NCBI RefSeq assembly: GCF_032925565.1
Contig: NZ_CP136708.1
Span: 3,658,001 to 3,722,000 of the forward strand
Origin: Alteromonas sp. CI.11.F.A3
Lineage (GTDB): Bacteria; Pseudomonadota; Gammaproteobacteria; Enterobacterales; Alteromonadaceae
Direction of reading: 5' to 3'
Length of the DNA: 64,000 bases
Shown: positions 57,001-61,711 of the stretch, in pieces
How the letters are laid out: every line of letters begins with the position of its first letter
Position numbering within the stretch: the first letter of the stretch is position 1
Made by a program: the position numbers and the translations under genes
Notes under the pieces: model-generated
Told to the model about the DNA's origin: nothing
Databases searched by the model: none
The model's input: the letters and a program-made list of their open reading frames with translations, nothing else

Positions 57001-59312
57001 ATGCGCCAGTTACCGACAGCGACTTCCAAGTTATAGGCTTAGCAGAAAGCTCACCAGCGGCAGGTTCGCCAGAGGCTAGTACAACGCTTACCGTTGACGC
57101 TGGTTTCTTTGGCGAAGTGGTAGTCGAGGTCAGTCAAACAGCGTTAGTCGCAGTCGCTGATGCGTATCGTGTTGATATTATTGATGCAAGTGGCAACGTG
57201 GTCGCCACAGCGATGACACCAGATAACCCGTTAATAGGTGATGTGGCTGGTGTAAACCTCATTGGAGTTACTGGTGACGATACGCTAGTGGCGAAATTCT
57301 CTGGGCTACCTGCCGGCGAATACACTGTGGTTATTCGCAATGATGAAAGTGCTCTTGAGACTTTATTTGATCAAAATAATGACGGCTCAATTACGTTAAC
57401 GGAATTAGGCGATGGCGGCGTAGTTTTAGGTGCAGAAAACCAAGAGGTAGTGTTAACTGCTGTTGAAGACGCACTGAATGGCACTAATGCGAGTGTATTA
57501 AATGGGCTTGGTTTAGGTACGGTTGTACGCACCTTCATTCTAGAGCCAGCTTTAGGTGCAACAGAGACAATAGGTGCCGGCGACTTGGTCAGCACTATTA
57601 CTAATGGTCTAAACGGTCTCGGGTTAAGTCTTCTTGCAGATAGTGTGTTAGATGCTGTCGCAGCGGCATTGCTAAGCAATACACTTACCTTGCTTCAGTC
57701 TACCGATATAACTTCAACACTTACTGAATACGCGTTTGAAGGTAGCACTACAACGTCGGGTAATGTTATTGATGCCGCGAATGCAGGCGACGTAGCAGAT
57801 AGCATTGCTGAGGGCGGCGTAGTTACGCACGTTACTCACTCCAATGGAGAGTCGGTGACCGTATTAGGCACTGGTTTATCTGGCATTACCATTGAGGGTG
57901 ACTATGGCGACTTGACTATCTTTGAAGACGGTAGCTACACCTATATAGCTAACGGCGTACGTGACGGCTTGGGTAGTACGGATAGCTTCAGCTACACCAT
58001 TTCAGATGGGACTAACACCTCTACGGCTAACCTCAACTTTAACCTTTCAGGGCAAGGGGTATCTGCGGACTCAGCGCGGGCAGAGCTGACCTATGATTTT
58101 GCTAGCAGCACAGGTTATGCTGAAGCAGATGCGCTTGAATACTCATGGCTGATTGGCGCCCTTGGTATCGTTATTCCTACCTCTGTAGATACTCAAAGCA
58201 ACTCATTTACTGTAGCAACTGATACTACGATGGATCTTACTTTAACCGTGGATGGCGGAGACCTATTATCATTAGGCTCAGGACTGGACCTATTCATTGA
58301 GCGAGACAATAACGGCACATGGGAAGTTGTTGAAACCTTCTCCAGTGACCAGTTGATAGGTCTGCTTGGCCTCGACGGAAATGGTAGCTTTACTTCATTT
58401 GGTCTTACAGCAGGTGAATACCGAGTTACCATGGACGTGGATACAGGCTTAGCCAGTGCGCTTGGAGGTGTCAGTGTTGATTTGAGCTCTACCGTTCATT
58501 TCCTAGACCAATTTGTTGTCAGCGAAGTACAAACCGCGATCGGTAATTTGTTCGAAAATGATGTGCTATTTGACCCAACATTCGATGTAACTGTATCTAC
58601 TGATGGAACAAACTTCCAAGACGCTACGGGTGGCATTACGTTAGTCGGTGATTACGGCACGCTGCAAATTGACGAAACGGGCGCGTACACTTATACCCCG
58701 GACAACACGCAAGCCGTATTTGGTGGAACCTTAACAGATACCTTTACTTACCGTATTGAGTATCCAAATGGTACTGTCGAACAGGCTGAGTTTAACGTGT
58801 TTGTGACGGCATCTGGTGAAGGTGTAGCAGTAGCTGAAACAAGTAACTCAGCTGAAACTATGGCAAATAGTTCATCGGAGTCGGTAAGTGCATCACAAAG
58901 CTCAGAAACGGAAGCTACTGATGAACCCAAAGCGCCTAACGTTATTGAATTTAGTGGGCAGACTGAACAAACCGTCGAGTTAAACACTGATTCTCAAGTA
59001 GTGACATCTGAGAGCACATTGCCGGAAGATATAATTACCCTTCCAGAGGAAAACGATATTGTTACCATCGGGCTGGAAACCGAAGTCACGATTGATACCG
59101 TAGATCTTGAGCTTCCACCAGAAGATTTGATTTTACCGTCGATAGAGTCTATTCCTTCTGATTCTGAAAGCAATAGCACATCGGTAGCTGAGTCTGGCCA
59201 GGTGTCTGGTGATACTTCTAAAGAGAGTGACAGTAGTATTGGCATTGCCACTCCAACGGAGTCAGATGTGCTAAAAACAGCAATCGATAAATTCCCAACA
59301 ACGGATATTTAA
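39078..59312 (+). CDS. lapA: Giant LapA-like repeat adhesin (6,744 residues)
   Basis: A single 20.2-kb frame. The N-terminal retention module (about 1-160) starts VIVVEVNGKVLVERP and has TAAG at 124-127 followed by a glycine linker, the expected LapG cut between Ala125 and Ala126. There is no signal peptide, as expected for type I export. Residues about 186-4190 are 43 Ig-like units of about 93 residues with core DTTPTLSGTTD...LTVTDSAGN. Residues about 4191-5387 are seven 171-residue double units, then one more Ig unit. Two related Bap-like modules (about 5590-5950 and 5955-6325, both with LLSNTLTLLQ) and a third beta-rich module (about 6330-6585) follow. The acidic Ser/Glu-rich tail (6586-6744) has no GGxGxDxUx repeats. 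Composition is Thr/Asp/Ala/Gly-rich with very few Lys/Arg and no Cys seen in the repeats. It probably mediates attachment and biofilm. Confidence 0.93.
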   Translation: MADVIVVEVNGKVLVERPETGEQFAASENTTLLEGDSLTIPDGSTVLVSIDGIVRELPAGQTVTFPLQLTFSDVDSDDEFAVFDDSLEDLNALLDQTGDSQDLDQDFLDVLAGDDDILESLEATAAGLDGGGGAGGSNFVRVDRINESVDPVAFEFEQGANDNEEITSEQFGDGGDEATDITITLDAIPLNNDATPTLSGNTDATPGSTVTLTVTDSAGNVQTLTTTVQADGTFSVDVPVELAEGEYSVEATVTDAAGNTATDANTGEIDTTAPVISLDAQGTDNDTTPTLSGTTDAAPGSTITLTVTDSAGNVQTLTTTVQADGTFSVDVPVELAEGEYSVEASVTDAAGNTATDANTGEIDTTAPVISLDAQGTDNDTTPTLSGTTDAAPGSTITLTVTDSAGNVQTLTTTVQADGTFSVDVPVELAEGEYSVEASVTDAAGNTATDANTGEIDTTAPVISLDAQGTDNDTTPTLSGTTDAAPGSTVILTVTDSAGNVQTLTTTVQADGTFFVDVPVELAEGEYSVEASVTDAAGNTATDANTGEIDTTAPVISLDTQGTDNDTTPTLSGTTDAAPGSTVTLTVTDSAGNVQTLTTTVQADGTFSVDVPAALAEGEYSVEATVTDAAGNTATDANTGEIDTTAPVISLDAQGTDNDTTPTLSGTTDAAPGSTITLTVTDSAGNVQTLTTTVQADGTFSVDVPAALAEGEYSVEATVTDAAGNTATDANTGEIDTTAPVISLDAQGTDNDTTPTLSGTTDAAPGSTITLTVTDSAGNVQTLTTTVQADGTFSVDVPAALAEGEYSVEATVTDAAGNTATDANTGEIDTTAPVISLDAQGTDNDTTPTLSGTTDAAPGSTITLTVTDSAGNVQTLTTTVQADGTFSVDVPAALAEGEYSVEATVTDAAGNTATDANTGEIDTTAPVISLDAQGTDNDTTPTLSGTTDAAPGSTITLTVTDSAGNVQTLTTTMQADGTFSVDVPAALAEGEYSVEATVTDAAGNTATDANTGEIDTTAPVISLDAQSTDNDTTPTLSGTTDAAPGSTVILTVTDSAGNVQTLTTTVQADGSFSIDVPVELAEGDYSVEASVTDAAGNTASTEEQGAIDVTAPTISLNDPGINGDVTPTLSGLTDAVPGSTITLTVTDSAGVTQTFTTTVLADGTFAVEVPNAVAEGTYSVTAEVTDNAGNTAQATTSGDYDSTSPSTTVNQPAPTNDTTPNVSGETDAPPGSELVIVVTDSEGNEQTIVTTVGADGTFSEDIPAELSEGEYTVDVTVTIPAGNSSTTTVTGEIDTTAPVISLEPIGSTNDDTPVINGDTDAEPGAVVTLDIVHSDGTTQTITAIVQEDGSFSAEVPQALANGDFTVTATVSDVAGNTSSTSLDAVINTQGPSIVIETGSPTNGSEGIGGSSDAPNSEVVVVITDSDGNSQTIPGSTDENGDFNVVFPPGFEEGEYDIEVTVTDENGNSSTATATTALDTTLPVVNIDPQTDTNDTTPTISGNTDLPAGSEVVITVTDSEGNTQTVTAVVDENGNFSADVGEALAEGSYEVSVEATDAAGNTTTAVDNSGNIDTAAPVLTLDPQIDGSDTTPTISGSTDLPSGTAVTIVVSDSAGNAQTIDAIVDDNGNFSVDVQTPLTEGEYTVEANATDDAGNTTTVTEDGGNIDTQAPTISLEPLGTGNDTTPSISGSTNLEAGSTVTLTVTDSAGNSQTFAATVDANGEFSADVPVELADGDYTVEATATDAAGNSASASQSGAVDTNAPDLTLNPLGDDNDTTPTVAGSTDLPTGSTVTLSVTDALGNTQTFAATVDGSGNFSVDVPNPLAEGEYSVTATATDVNGNTATATETGGNIDITSPLINLDAQDNTNDTTPTISGNTDQAPGSSVSITVTDSAGNTQTFVAVVESDGTFAVDVPAELADGDFTVTATVTDDAGNQDSASTQGNIDTAAPTLTLDPQDVGNDTTPLISGTTDLPQGSTVTLIVTDSLGNQQTIETLVDENGGFSAEVPSTLAEGDYTVSATAVDDNGNTASVTENGGSIDTTAPSLSLDAVGSGNDTTPTLSGSIDLPEGSIVSLTVVDSAGNTQTINTLVDANGNFSVDAPQELADGNFTVTATAEDAAGNEVTDSTTGNINTNAPTLVLDEQGQTNDNTPTISGSTSLPEGSEVTLTVTDSAGNTQTITATAGTDGSFTADVASPLPDGAYTVTASATDGDGNTTTVTDNFSTIDTTAPVLTLENPGSTGDTTPTLSGTTDLPEGSTVTLVVTDSAGNTQTVNALVDANGSFNVDVPNALADGDFTVTASAADSAGNTANANTTGNVDSQAPLLTLDTQSSTSDVSPTISGTTDVTPGTLVTITVVDANGDSQSFQVTVEADGTFSADVPNALAEGDFTVTATVSDAQGNTASANETNGNIDTQAPVVSVNPLDSGNDTTPTISGNTDLPEGAVVVITVTDSNGDTQIINALVDAEGNFATEVLSSLPEGDYSVEVTATDDAGNSTTAFEDGGNIDTTAPVLTLNPQGTSNDETPNISGSTDLAPGSTVTLTVTDSAGNTQTFDAIVDANGSFSADVPNAISDGSYTVTASASDDAGNTTTTSDTGTVDTSAPALTLEAQATVSDTTPTISGTTDLPAGSTVTLSVIDSAGNTQSFTALVDASGNFSADVPAPLAEGDYSVTATATDSNSNSASVTDNDGIVDTVAPVISLDTLGSNNDTTPTISGTTDLAVGESVTLSITDSAGNTQTVTATVDANGDFSVDVPDAVTEGDYNVTATATDDAGNSASANAAGTIDTTAPTLTLDPQGLGNDTTPTISGSTDLAEGSVVSLVITDSTGNIQTVTATVDAAGNFTVDLPIALAEGSYSVEATATDEAGNSTSILDNSGAIDTTPPELNLDELAPENNLTPTISGTTNLPAGAIVTLTVVDSAGNTQTFAATVQTDGSFAANIPSPLAEGDYTVSAAAQDPAGNQGSDSETGGSVDTTAPVINLDPFGTGNDTTPTISGSTDLDAGSTVTITVTDSTGTQQSFNATVDANGDFSADVPNPMVDGDFDVTATTTDEAGNTATDTVSGNINSAAPTLSLEPLGSDNDTTPTISGNTDLAPGSTVTLTVSDSAGNTQTFTATVQGDGSFTADVPAGLPEGDYSVNATATDGAGNSASVTENGGNIDTTAPSITIDALGLDSDATPSISGTTDLNAGDTVSISVTDSAGNTQTFTTTVLNDGTYRADVPADLAEGGFSVTVTATDGAGNSASAIDNNGVIDTAAPTLSLDAQSLTNDATPTISGTTDLASGNTVSISVTDSQGNTQTFTGTVQANGSFSADVPFDLAQGDYSVEVTAIDDAGNQNTAIDNNGTVDTIPPVINLNPVANGNDATPGLSGTTDLPEGATITLVVTDAAGNVQNLTATVDADGAFSVELPSALVDGDYDVTASASDAAGNSTTITDSGNINTSAPDITLDTLGQTNDATPLISGTTNAPVGATVTLTVTDSAGAVQTFTATVQGDGTFSASVPADLAEGSYTVVAEVTDGAGNSGSDSETSGVVDTTSPAIDVADPGIENDATPTITGTTDQSAGNTVSITVTDNAGNVQTLSAIVQSDGSFSVEVPVSLAEGSYTVQATAVDEAGNTASDAETGVIDTLSPIISLDEPGTISDSIPTISGTVDLPQGSTVQITVVDSAGNTQVFSALVAAGGAFSADVPAAMAEGNFTVSATATDAANNSTSDNEVGVVDTLVPTLNMDVADTTNDVTPLITGTTDEPAGSVVTILVTDSAGATQTLSAVVQADGSFSISPGTDLAEGNFTVSATISDEAGNTAAASDAGSIDTTSPLLTLTPLKEGNDTTPTLSGSTNLAQGSEVTLVITDNAGNAQTITATVDVNGNFTVNVPAPLAEGPYSVEATATDDAGNSTNLVDNSGNIDTTAPTLSLDTLASDSDTTPTISGNTDLPAGATVTITVTDNAGVSQTFDATVQGDGSFSADVPSPMAEGGYTVTAVAQDPAGNETTATETNGSVDTTAPTINLDAQGTGNDTTPTITGSTDLSPGSSVNITVTDSAGAEQTFTAIVDSNGDFSADVPNAMADGNFNVSATATDAAGNSASDTTSGNIDTSVPNLNLDSLGTGNDTTPTISGTTDIPPGSTVSISVTDNAGNTQTFDAIVQANGTFTVDVPTALSEGNYSVTAAATDGAGNTATANDNGGIIDTTAPAAPAVDAGNGTEITGTAEAGATVNVDVDGDGTPDFTVIADGDGNWSVAPTTPLADGVVITATATDGAGNVSEPVSDTVDAVAPMVAFDDLTTNDTTPALTGSVDDPSATVVVTINGIEYTAINNGDGSWTLADDIVATLAEGSYNATVTATDADGNNGTNSGTVVIDTTAPAAPTVDAGNGTEITGTAEAGATVNVDVDGDGTPDFTVIADGDGNWSVTPTTPLADGAVVTATVTDEAGNTSAPASATVDAVAPVVAINNLTTNDTTPALTGTVDDPTATVVVTINGIDYTATNNGNGTWTLADNAVAALADGSYTATVTATDADGNVGSNSGTVVIDTTPPAIPTVDAGNGTEITGTAEAGSEVNVDIDGDGIPDFTVTADGDGNWSITPDTPLADGVIVTVTATDAAGNISNPATDTVDAAAPVVDFNDLTTNDTTPALTGSVNDPTATVVITINGIDYPATNNGNGTWTLANDAVATLAEGSYTATVTATDPEGNVSTNTGTVIVDTTAPTAPTVDAGNGTEITGTAEADATVNVDIDGDGTPDYTVVADGDGNWSVTPDTPLADGVVVTATATDEAGNTSAPASDTVDAIAPVVAINDLTTNDTTPALTGTVDDATATVVVTIDGNDYTATNNGNGTWTLANDAVATLAEGNYTATVTATDPDGNVSTNTGTVIVDTTAPTAPTVDAGNGTEITGTAEADATVNVDIDGDGTPDYTVVADGDGNWSVTPDTPLADGVVVTATATDEAGNTSAPASDTVDAIAPVVAINDLTTNDTTPALTGTVDDATATVVVTIDGNDYTATNNGNGTWTLANDAVATLAEGNYTAIVTATDPDGNVSTNTGTVIVDTTAPTAPTVDAGNGTEITGTAEADATVNVDIDGDGTPDYTVVADGDGNWSVTPDTPLADGVVVTATATDEAGNTSAPASDTVDAIAPVVAINDLTTNDTTPALTGTVDDATATVVVTIDGNDYTATNNGNGTWTLANDAVATLAEGNYTATVTATDPDGNVSTNTGTVIVDTTAPTAPTVDAGNGTEITGTAEADATVNVDIDGDGTPDYTVVADGDGNWSVTPDTPLADGVVVTATATDEAGNTSAPASDTVDAIAPVVAINDLTTNDTTPALTGTVDDATATVVVTIDGNDYTATNNGNGTWTLANDAVATLAEGSYPTSVTATDAAGNTVTNTGTVVVDTTAPTVAINDLTTNDTTPELTGTVNDPNAVVVVTIDGNEYTATNNGNGTWTLADNIVALLAEGNYTATVTATDAVGNSDSATGSIVIDTSIDENNNGQTVTFDSISNDSGVAGDFITSDSTLIFNGTVDLGDNTTLTVIIDGTSYTFGTDPELTIDGSGNWSLDLTGTTLPAGTYSVVATVTDEAGNSASTASQNVVVQAIDAINDGNAVDMGEPVVTVNPPETTSNVDVIGLAESTGGVDASASFTVSPNHVGEVLVEVDQIALVAVADAYIVEVYDESGQLVYQGVSADSQLADVGGLDIFDVTGDETISFTLAGLDAGNYSVVVRNDENLLEDLLDNDNSNDVDLDELGTAGVVLGPDNQAVVLDTIEATLNTGVLGIPLGTVGTQVRGVLETLLDTTTVIGAGQLVNLLTAPLDAIGLTGFLDDILSVVADALLSNTLTLLQDTDITTTLTEYTYTGDLVAQGNLIDGDISGVGADTILDGAQVTLVTNASGDSVAVPATGTVTIQGNYGVLEIAADGTYTYTADGDRSAIGQDEVFNYTLSDGETSDIAALTITISGSDFPPVVAQTDNNDMELGAQTAIVNAPVTDSDFQVIGLAESSPAAGSPEASTTLTVDAGFFGEVVVEVSQTALVAVADAYRVDIIDASGNVVATAMTPDNPLIGDVAGVNLIGVTGDDTLVAKFSGLPAGEYTVVIRNDESALETLFDQNNDGSITLTELGDGGVVLGAENQEVVLTAVEDALNGTNASVLNGLGLGTVVRTFILEPALGATETIGAGDLVSTITNGLNGLGLSLLADSVLDAVAAALLSNTLTLLQSTDITSTLTEYAFEGSTTTSGNVIDAANAGDVADSIAEGGVVTHVTHSNGESVTVLGTGLSGITIEGDYGDLTIFEDGSYTYIANGVRDGLGSTDSFSYTISDGTNTSTANLNFNLSGQGVSADSARAELTYDFASSTGYAEADALEYSWLIGALGIVIPTSVDTQSNSFTVATDTTMDLTLTVDGGDLLSLGSGLDLFIERDNNGTWEVVETFSSDQLIGLLGLDGNGSFTSFGLTAGEYRVTMDVDTGLASALGGVSVDLSSTVHFLDQFVVSEVQTAIGNLFENDVLFDPTFDVTVSTDGTNFQDATGGITLVGDYGTLQIDETGAYTYTPDNTQAVFGGTLTDTFTYRIEYPNGTVEQAEFNVFVTASGEGVAVAETSNSAETMANSSSESVSASQSSETEATDEPKAPNVIEFSGQTEQTVELNTDSQVVTSESTLPEDIITLPEENDIVTIGLETEVTIDTVDLELPPEDLILPSIESIPSDSESNSTSVAESGQVSGDTSKESDSSIGIATPTESDVLKTAIDKFPTTDI
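39633..42422 (+). repeat. 279-bp tandem repeat block, ten units, nearly identical at DNA level
   Basis: Anchors at 39912, 40191, 40470, 40749, 41028, 41307, 41586, 41865 and 42144 are exactly 279 bp apart; a tenth, more diverged unit starts at 39633. Two variants alternate in blocks: units with VPVELAEG and units with VPAALAEG. Units from 41028 to 41864 appear identical over long stretches. Confidence 0.93.
42423..51647 (+). repeat. Diverged continuation of the 279-bp repeat, about 33 units
   Basis: I counted 33 occurrences of the NDTTPTISG-type core over 9.2 kb, giving an average of about 279.5 bp. Period is kept while DNA identity is much lower than in the first block, so these units look older or less homogenised. 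Confidence 0.85.
51648..55238 (+). repeat. 513-bp higher-order repeat, seven units, four nearly identical
   Basis: GATAC anchors at 51648, 52161, 52674, 53187, 53700, 54213 and 54726 are exactly 513 bp apart. Each unit encodes two Ig-like domains (171 residues): one with AGNGTEITGTAEA and DGDGTPDYTV, one with LTTNDTTPALTGTVDD. Units from 53187 to about 55166 are almost identical. Confidence 0.93.
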
Positions 59313-59331
59313 TGTAAAAGAAGCTTAACGA

Positions 59332-59370
59332 TAAAGGCCTTGATACATCTGTATCAGGGCCTTTTTTTTA
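59332..59370 (+). terminator. Terminator of the giant adhesin gene
   Basis: AAAGGCC-TGATAC / GTATCA-GGCCTTT stem with one mismatch and a short loop, followed by eight T. It starts 20 nt after the stop codon. Confidence 0.92.
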
Positions 59371-59507
59371 GAAAGCTGCGAAACTCACCGCTTACAACGT
59401 CTAATTATTCTGTACAACAAACAAACAGGTAAATTTTAAAACATATACCATGAAACCTTCGGCACCTCATTGATTAATCAAAAGGTTTCGTATTTGATGG
59501 AACTACG

Positions 59508-59513
59508 TATAAT
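59508..59513 (+). promoter_or_regulatory. -10 element of the tRNA-Arg gene
   Basis: Exact TATAAT, 18 nt before the tRNA 5-prime end; no clear -35 at the expected distance. Confidence 0.5.
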
Positions 59514-59531
59514 AGCTTCTCACAACGTTAT

Positions 59532-59606
59532 GTCCCCATAGTTTAATGGATAAAACAAGGCCCTCCTAAGGCTTAGATGTTGGTTCGATTCCAGCTGGGG
59601 ACGCCA
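59532..59606 (+). tRNA. tRNA-Arg (anticodon CCT)
   Basis: 75 nt with encoded CCA. Acceptor GTCCCCA/TGGGGAC, D-stem GTTT/AAAC, anticodon stem AGGCC/GGCTT around the loop CTCCTAA (anticodon CCT at 59565-59567), and TTCGATT T-loop. It reads AGG codons. Stands alone between the adhesin and the receptor-like gene; no integrase or att duplication is visible. Confidence 0.95.
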
Positions 59607-59647
59607 CTACGCTTAACCGCAATCACGGAATGTATTCCTATCTGGTG

Positions 59648-60724
59648 CTATTTCCCAAGATAATTGTCCAATATCTCTTGCCACTCGTCCGTCTCTATTA
59701 CTCTAAGTAACGCGGTATTAATTTTTTCTCTTTGGGCACTGTTTTCTGGTAGTGCAATAGCATAATCCTGACGTTCAATCACTTCAGGTAAAATAAGAAT
59801 ACTGTCACCAAAGTTGTTGTTAGTTAAGTACTGTAAAATGGGCTTATCGTAAACCAATGCATCGAGCTTGCCTGATGCCAATTGCGACAAACCCTCTTCA
59901 ACGCTTTCAAGCCGCTTAAATCCGATATTTTCTTTTTGTAAAAATGCGCTACTTGCAGAGTTTGCCAAGGTGCCCACCCGCACGTTAGGTAAGTCCTCAA
60001 GCCCTTCAACACTTGAAGATAGCTGACTTACGGTAAGGCTTGTGGCAATGGCTGCGGTAAAGCTACTGATTAAAATAATGGCTGCGAACATCCAAATGAA
60101 GCCGATTACCCTCCCCCCAAAGGTAACAGGGGCCTTATCGCCATACCCTACTGTGGTCATTGTCACCGCCGCCCACCAAAAGCTAGCACCAAGGCCTTGT
60201 TGCGTTGAGCCGCCAAACATCTCAGTGTTGCGCTTTCTTTCAAATAGCCACAATAACGCTCCTACCGCTAGTAGCAAGCCGCACAAAGCTGATAGAGCAA
60301 CTAAAAATTCCCAGCTGAAAAAACCTTTAACGGCTGACATCCACCGATTTCCTTCGCTAGGCACGGCGATAGCTAATCCCGTAGTATAAAAGGGGTGCGT
60401 AAAATCAATAACCGATTCTCGTTGCGCATTGACGGTAAGCGCAGCAACAGACGCATCAAAACGACCGCTTTCTACTCCCGCCACCAGCTCAACCAAAGAG
60501 GCTTCGGTCAACGCATAATCAGTAGCCGTTAATTCTGCAATTTGCTCCCAAAGCGCAATACTTATACCTTCAAAAGAACCATCCTCGTTTTTGATGACAA
60601 ACGGCGGTGCGACCTTCGTAGCAATCACCTGTTTTATTTCATTATCATTGGTTTGCGCCATACTTGGCATCGTGACACTTAAGTAAAACACTAAGATTGT
60701 GATTATTCGACACATTGTTTTCAT
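59648..60724 (-). CDS. GluR0-like prokaryotic ionotropic glutamate receptor / K+ channel with periplasmic ligand-binding domain
   Basis: 358 residues. Signal peptide 1-23. A solute-binding (SBP_bac_3) fold is split by a channel: S1 about 30-130, M1 about 138-160, pore helix and filter TVGYGD at 191-196, M2 about 206-230, S2 about 245-358. Arg102 in LTVNAQRESVIDF and Asp293 in ALVYDKP are at positions that bind amino-acid ligands in this family. M2 ends SSFTAAIATSLT, like the SYTANLAAF gate of animal receptors. Predicted role: ligand-gated K+ flux in the inner membrane. The ligand is not predictable. A plain ABC binding protein is excluded by the pore. Confidence 0.9.
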   Translation of the reverse strand: MKTMCRIITILVFYLSVTMPSMAQTNDNEIKQVIATKVAPPFVIKNEDGSFEGISIALWEQIAELTATDYALTEASLVELVAGVESGRFDASVAALTVNAQRESVIDFTHPFYTTGLAIAVPSEGNRWMSAVKGFFSWEFLVALSALCGLLLAVGALLWLFERKRNTEMFGGSTQQGLGASFWWAAVTMTTVGYGDKAPVTFGGRVIGFIWMFAAIILISSFTAAIATSLTVSQLSSSVEGLEDLPNVRVGTLANSASSAFLQKENIGFKRLESVEEGLSQLASGKLDALVYDKPILQYLTNNNFGDSILILPEVIERQDYAIALPENSAQREKINTALLRVIETDEWQEILDNYLGK

Positions 60725-61029
60725 ACTTGTCCCTGTGATTTGTTTACTTTTAAACTGCGTTTAAGCCACGTTCATTAATAGTAACCCATCGTCAAATTAG
60801 CTACGTATAAGATTCAGTCGCCAATAATTAAAAAACTATCTCGACTTCGGCTTTTAAAATGATGCTACTTTTAGGATAAACCCATGGTATACGAGAGTAG
60901 AATATTCAACAAACAGCCCCATATTGAATCTTAGTAAAACAGTGCTTATTTAGGTCAACGTTGAAAAGTAGTATTGGCGTAGCGAATACATTCATGAAAA
61001 TAACGCTTCGCTGAGTGTGGGAGAAAACT
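60725..61029. other. Intergenic region between divergent genes, no gene seen
   Basis: 305 nt, AT-rich. It must contain the promoters of the receptor-like gene (minus) and the Smr gene (plus), but no convincing hexamer pair or repeat stands out. Confidence 0.4.
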
Positions 61030-61620
61030 ATGACTGATTTTGAAAAAAATGATGATTTACATTCGTTCTTTGCTGAGATGCAGGATGTAAAACCCATTAA
61101 ACCTTCAAATAAAGCGTTATTGCATGATACAGAGAGTGCGATAGCTGAAAAAAAGAGGCGCGCTGCAAGTCAACGCAGTGAAAGGGAAAAGTTGAAAAGC
61201 CCGCTAAGTCTAGAAGGGGTAACACCTGTAAAGCCTGACGATTTCATTTTATTCCAACAACCAGGTATTCAAGATGGTGTGTTCAAAAAATTACGCATGG
61301 GTAAATACCCATTAGAAGAAACCCTTTCTTTAAATGGCATGACGATTGAGCAAAGTAGAGATGCACTATACAAAGCGATAACCGACTCACATAAACGAGG
61401 TGTGAGGGCATTATTGATTAAGCACGGCAAGGGTGAAGAGAGTAAACCTTTTCCTGCTTATAAGAAAAGTTTTGTTAATCACTGGTTGCTTGAATTAGAA
61501 GAGGTTATTGCCTACCACACGGCGCAACCTATGCACGGCGGATTTGCAGCTACGTATGTATTATTGAAGAAACATCCAGATCAGAAATTGATCAACAGAG
61601 AGAAAAATAGGAAAGGCTAA
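61030..61620 (+). CDS. smrA: SmrA-like Smr-domain protein
   Basis: 196 residues from the ATG at 61030, with GGGAG 7 nt upstream; a GTG five codons earlier is rejected. The charged N-terminal region (about 1-80) is followed by the Smr domain (about 95-190). The domain keeps LIKHGKGEESKPFPAYKKSF and HGGFAATYVLLKK, but the first signature LDLHG is LSLNG, losing Asp and His. Smr proteins are nucleic-acid-binding or nuclease proteins acting on RNA or branched DNA; activity here may be altered. Confidence 0.83.
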   Translation: MTDFEKNDDLHSFFAEMQDVKPIKPSNKALLHDTESAIAEKKRRAASQRSEREKLKSPLSLEGVTPVKPDDFILFQQPGIQDGVFKKLRMGKYPLEETLSLNGMTIEQSRDALYKAITDSHKRGVRALLIKHGKGEESKPFPAYKKSFVNHWLLELEEVIAYHTAQPMHGGFAATYVLLKKHPDQKLINREKNRKG

Positions 61621-61661
61621 TAGCGCAAGATTTATAAAATGAATTGGTAAAGCTGAGTGAT

Positions 61662-61695
61662 TAACGCCAGTATCTGAAAACAGATACTGGCGTTA
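61662..61695 (-). terminator. Perfect 15-bp hairpin downstream of the small frame at 61712-61852
   Basis: TAACGCCAGTATCTG and its exact complement with a 4-nt loop. 17 nt after the stop of the small minus-strand frame and 42 nt after the smrA stop. No T-run on either side, so intrinsic termination is uncertain. Confidence 0.55.
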
Positions 61696-61711
61696 GAATT
61701 TCACTTTCAGA

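Noticed and set aside
59313..59400. Frameshift hiding an RTX/T1SS C-terminus after the adhesin stop
   Set aside because: A strong terminator begins 20 nt after the stop and no frame encodes glycine-rich repeats beyond it.
59532..59606. tRNA-Arg as an integration site of a mobile element
   Set aside because: No integrase, no repeated 3-prime tRNA segment, and neighbouring genes look native.
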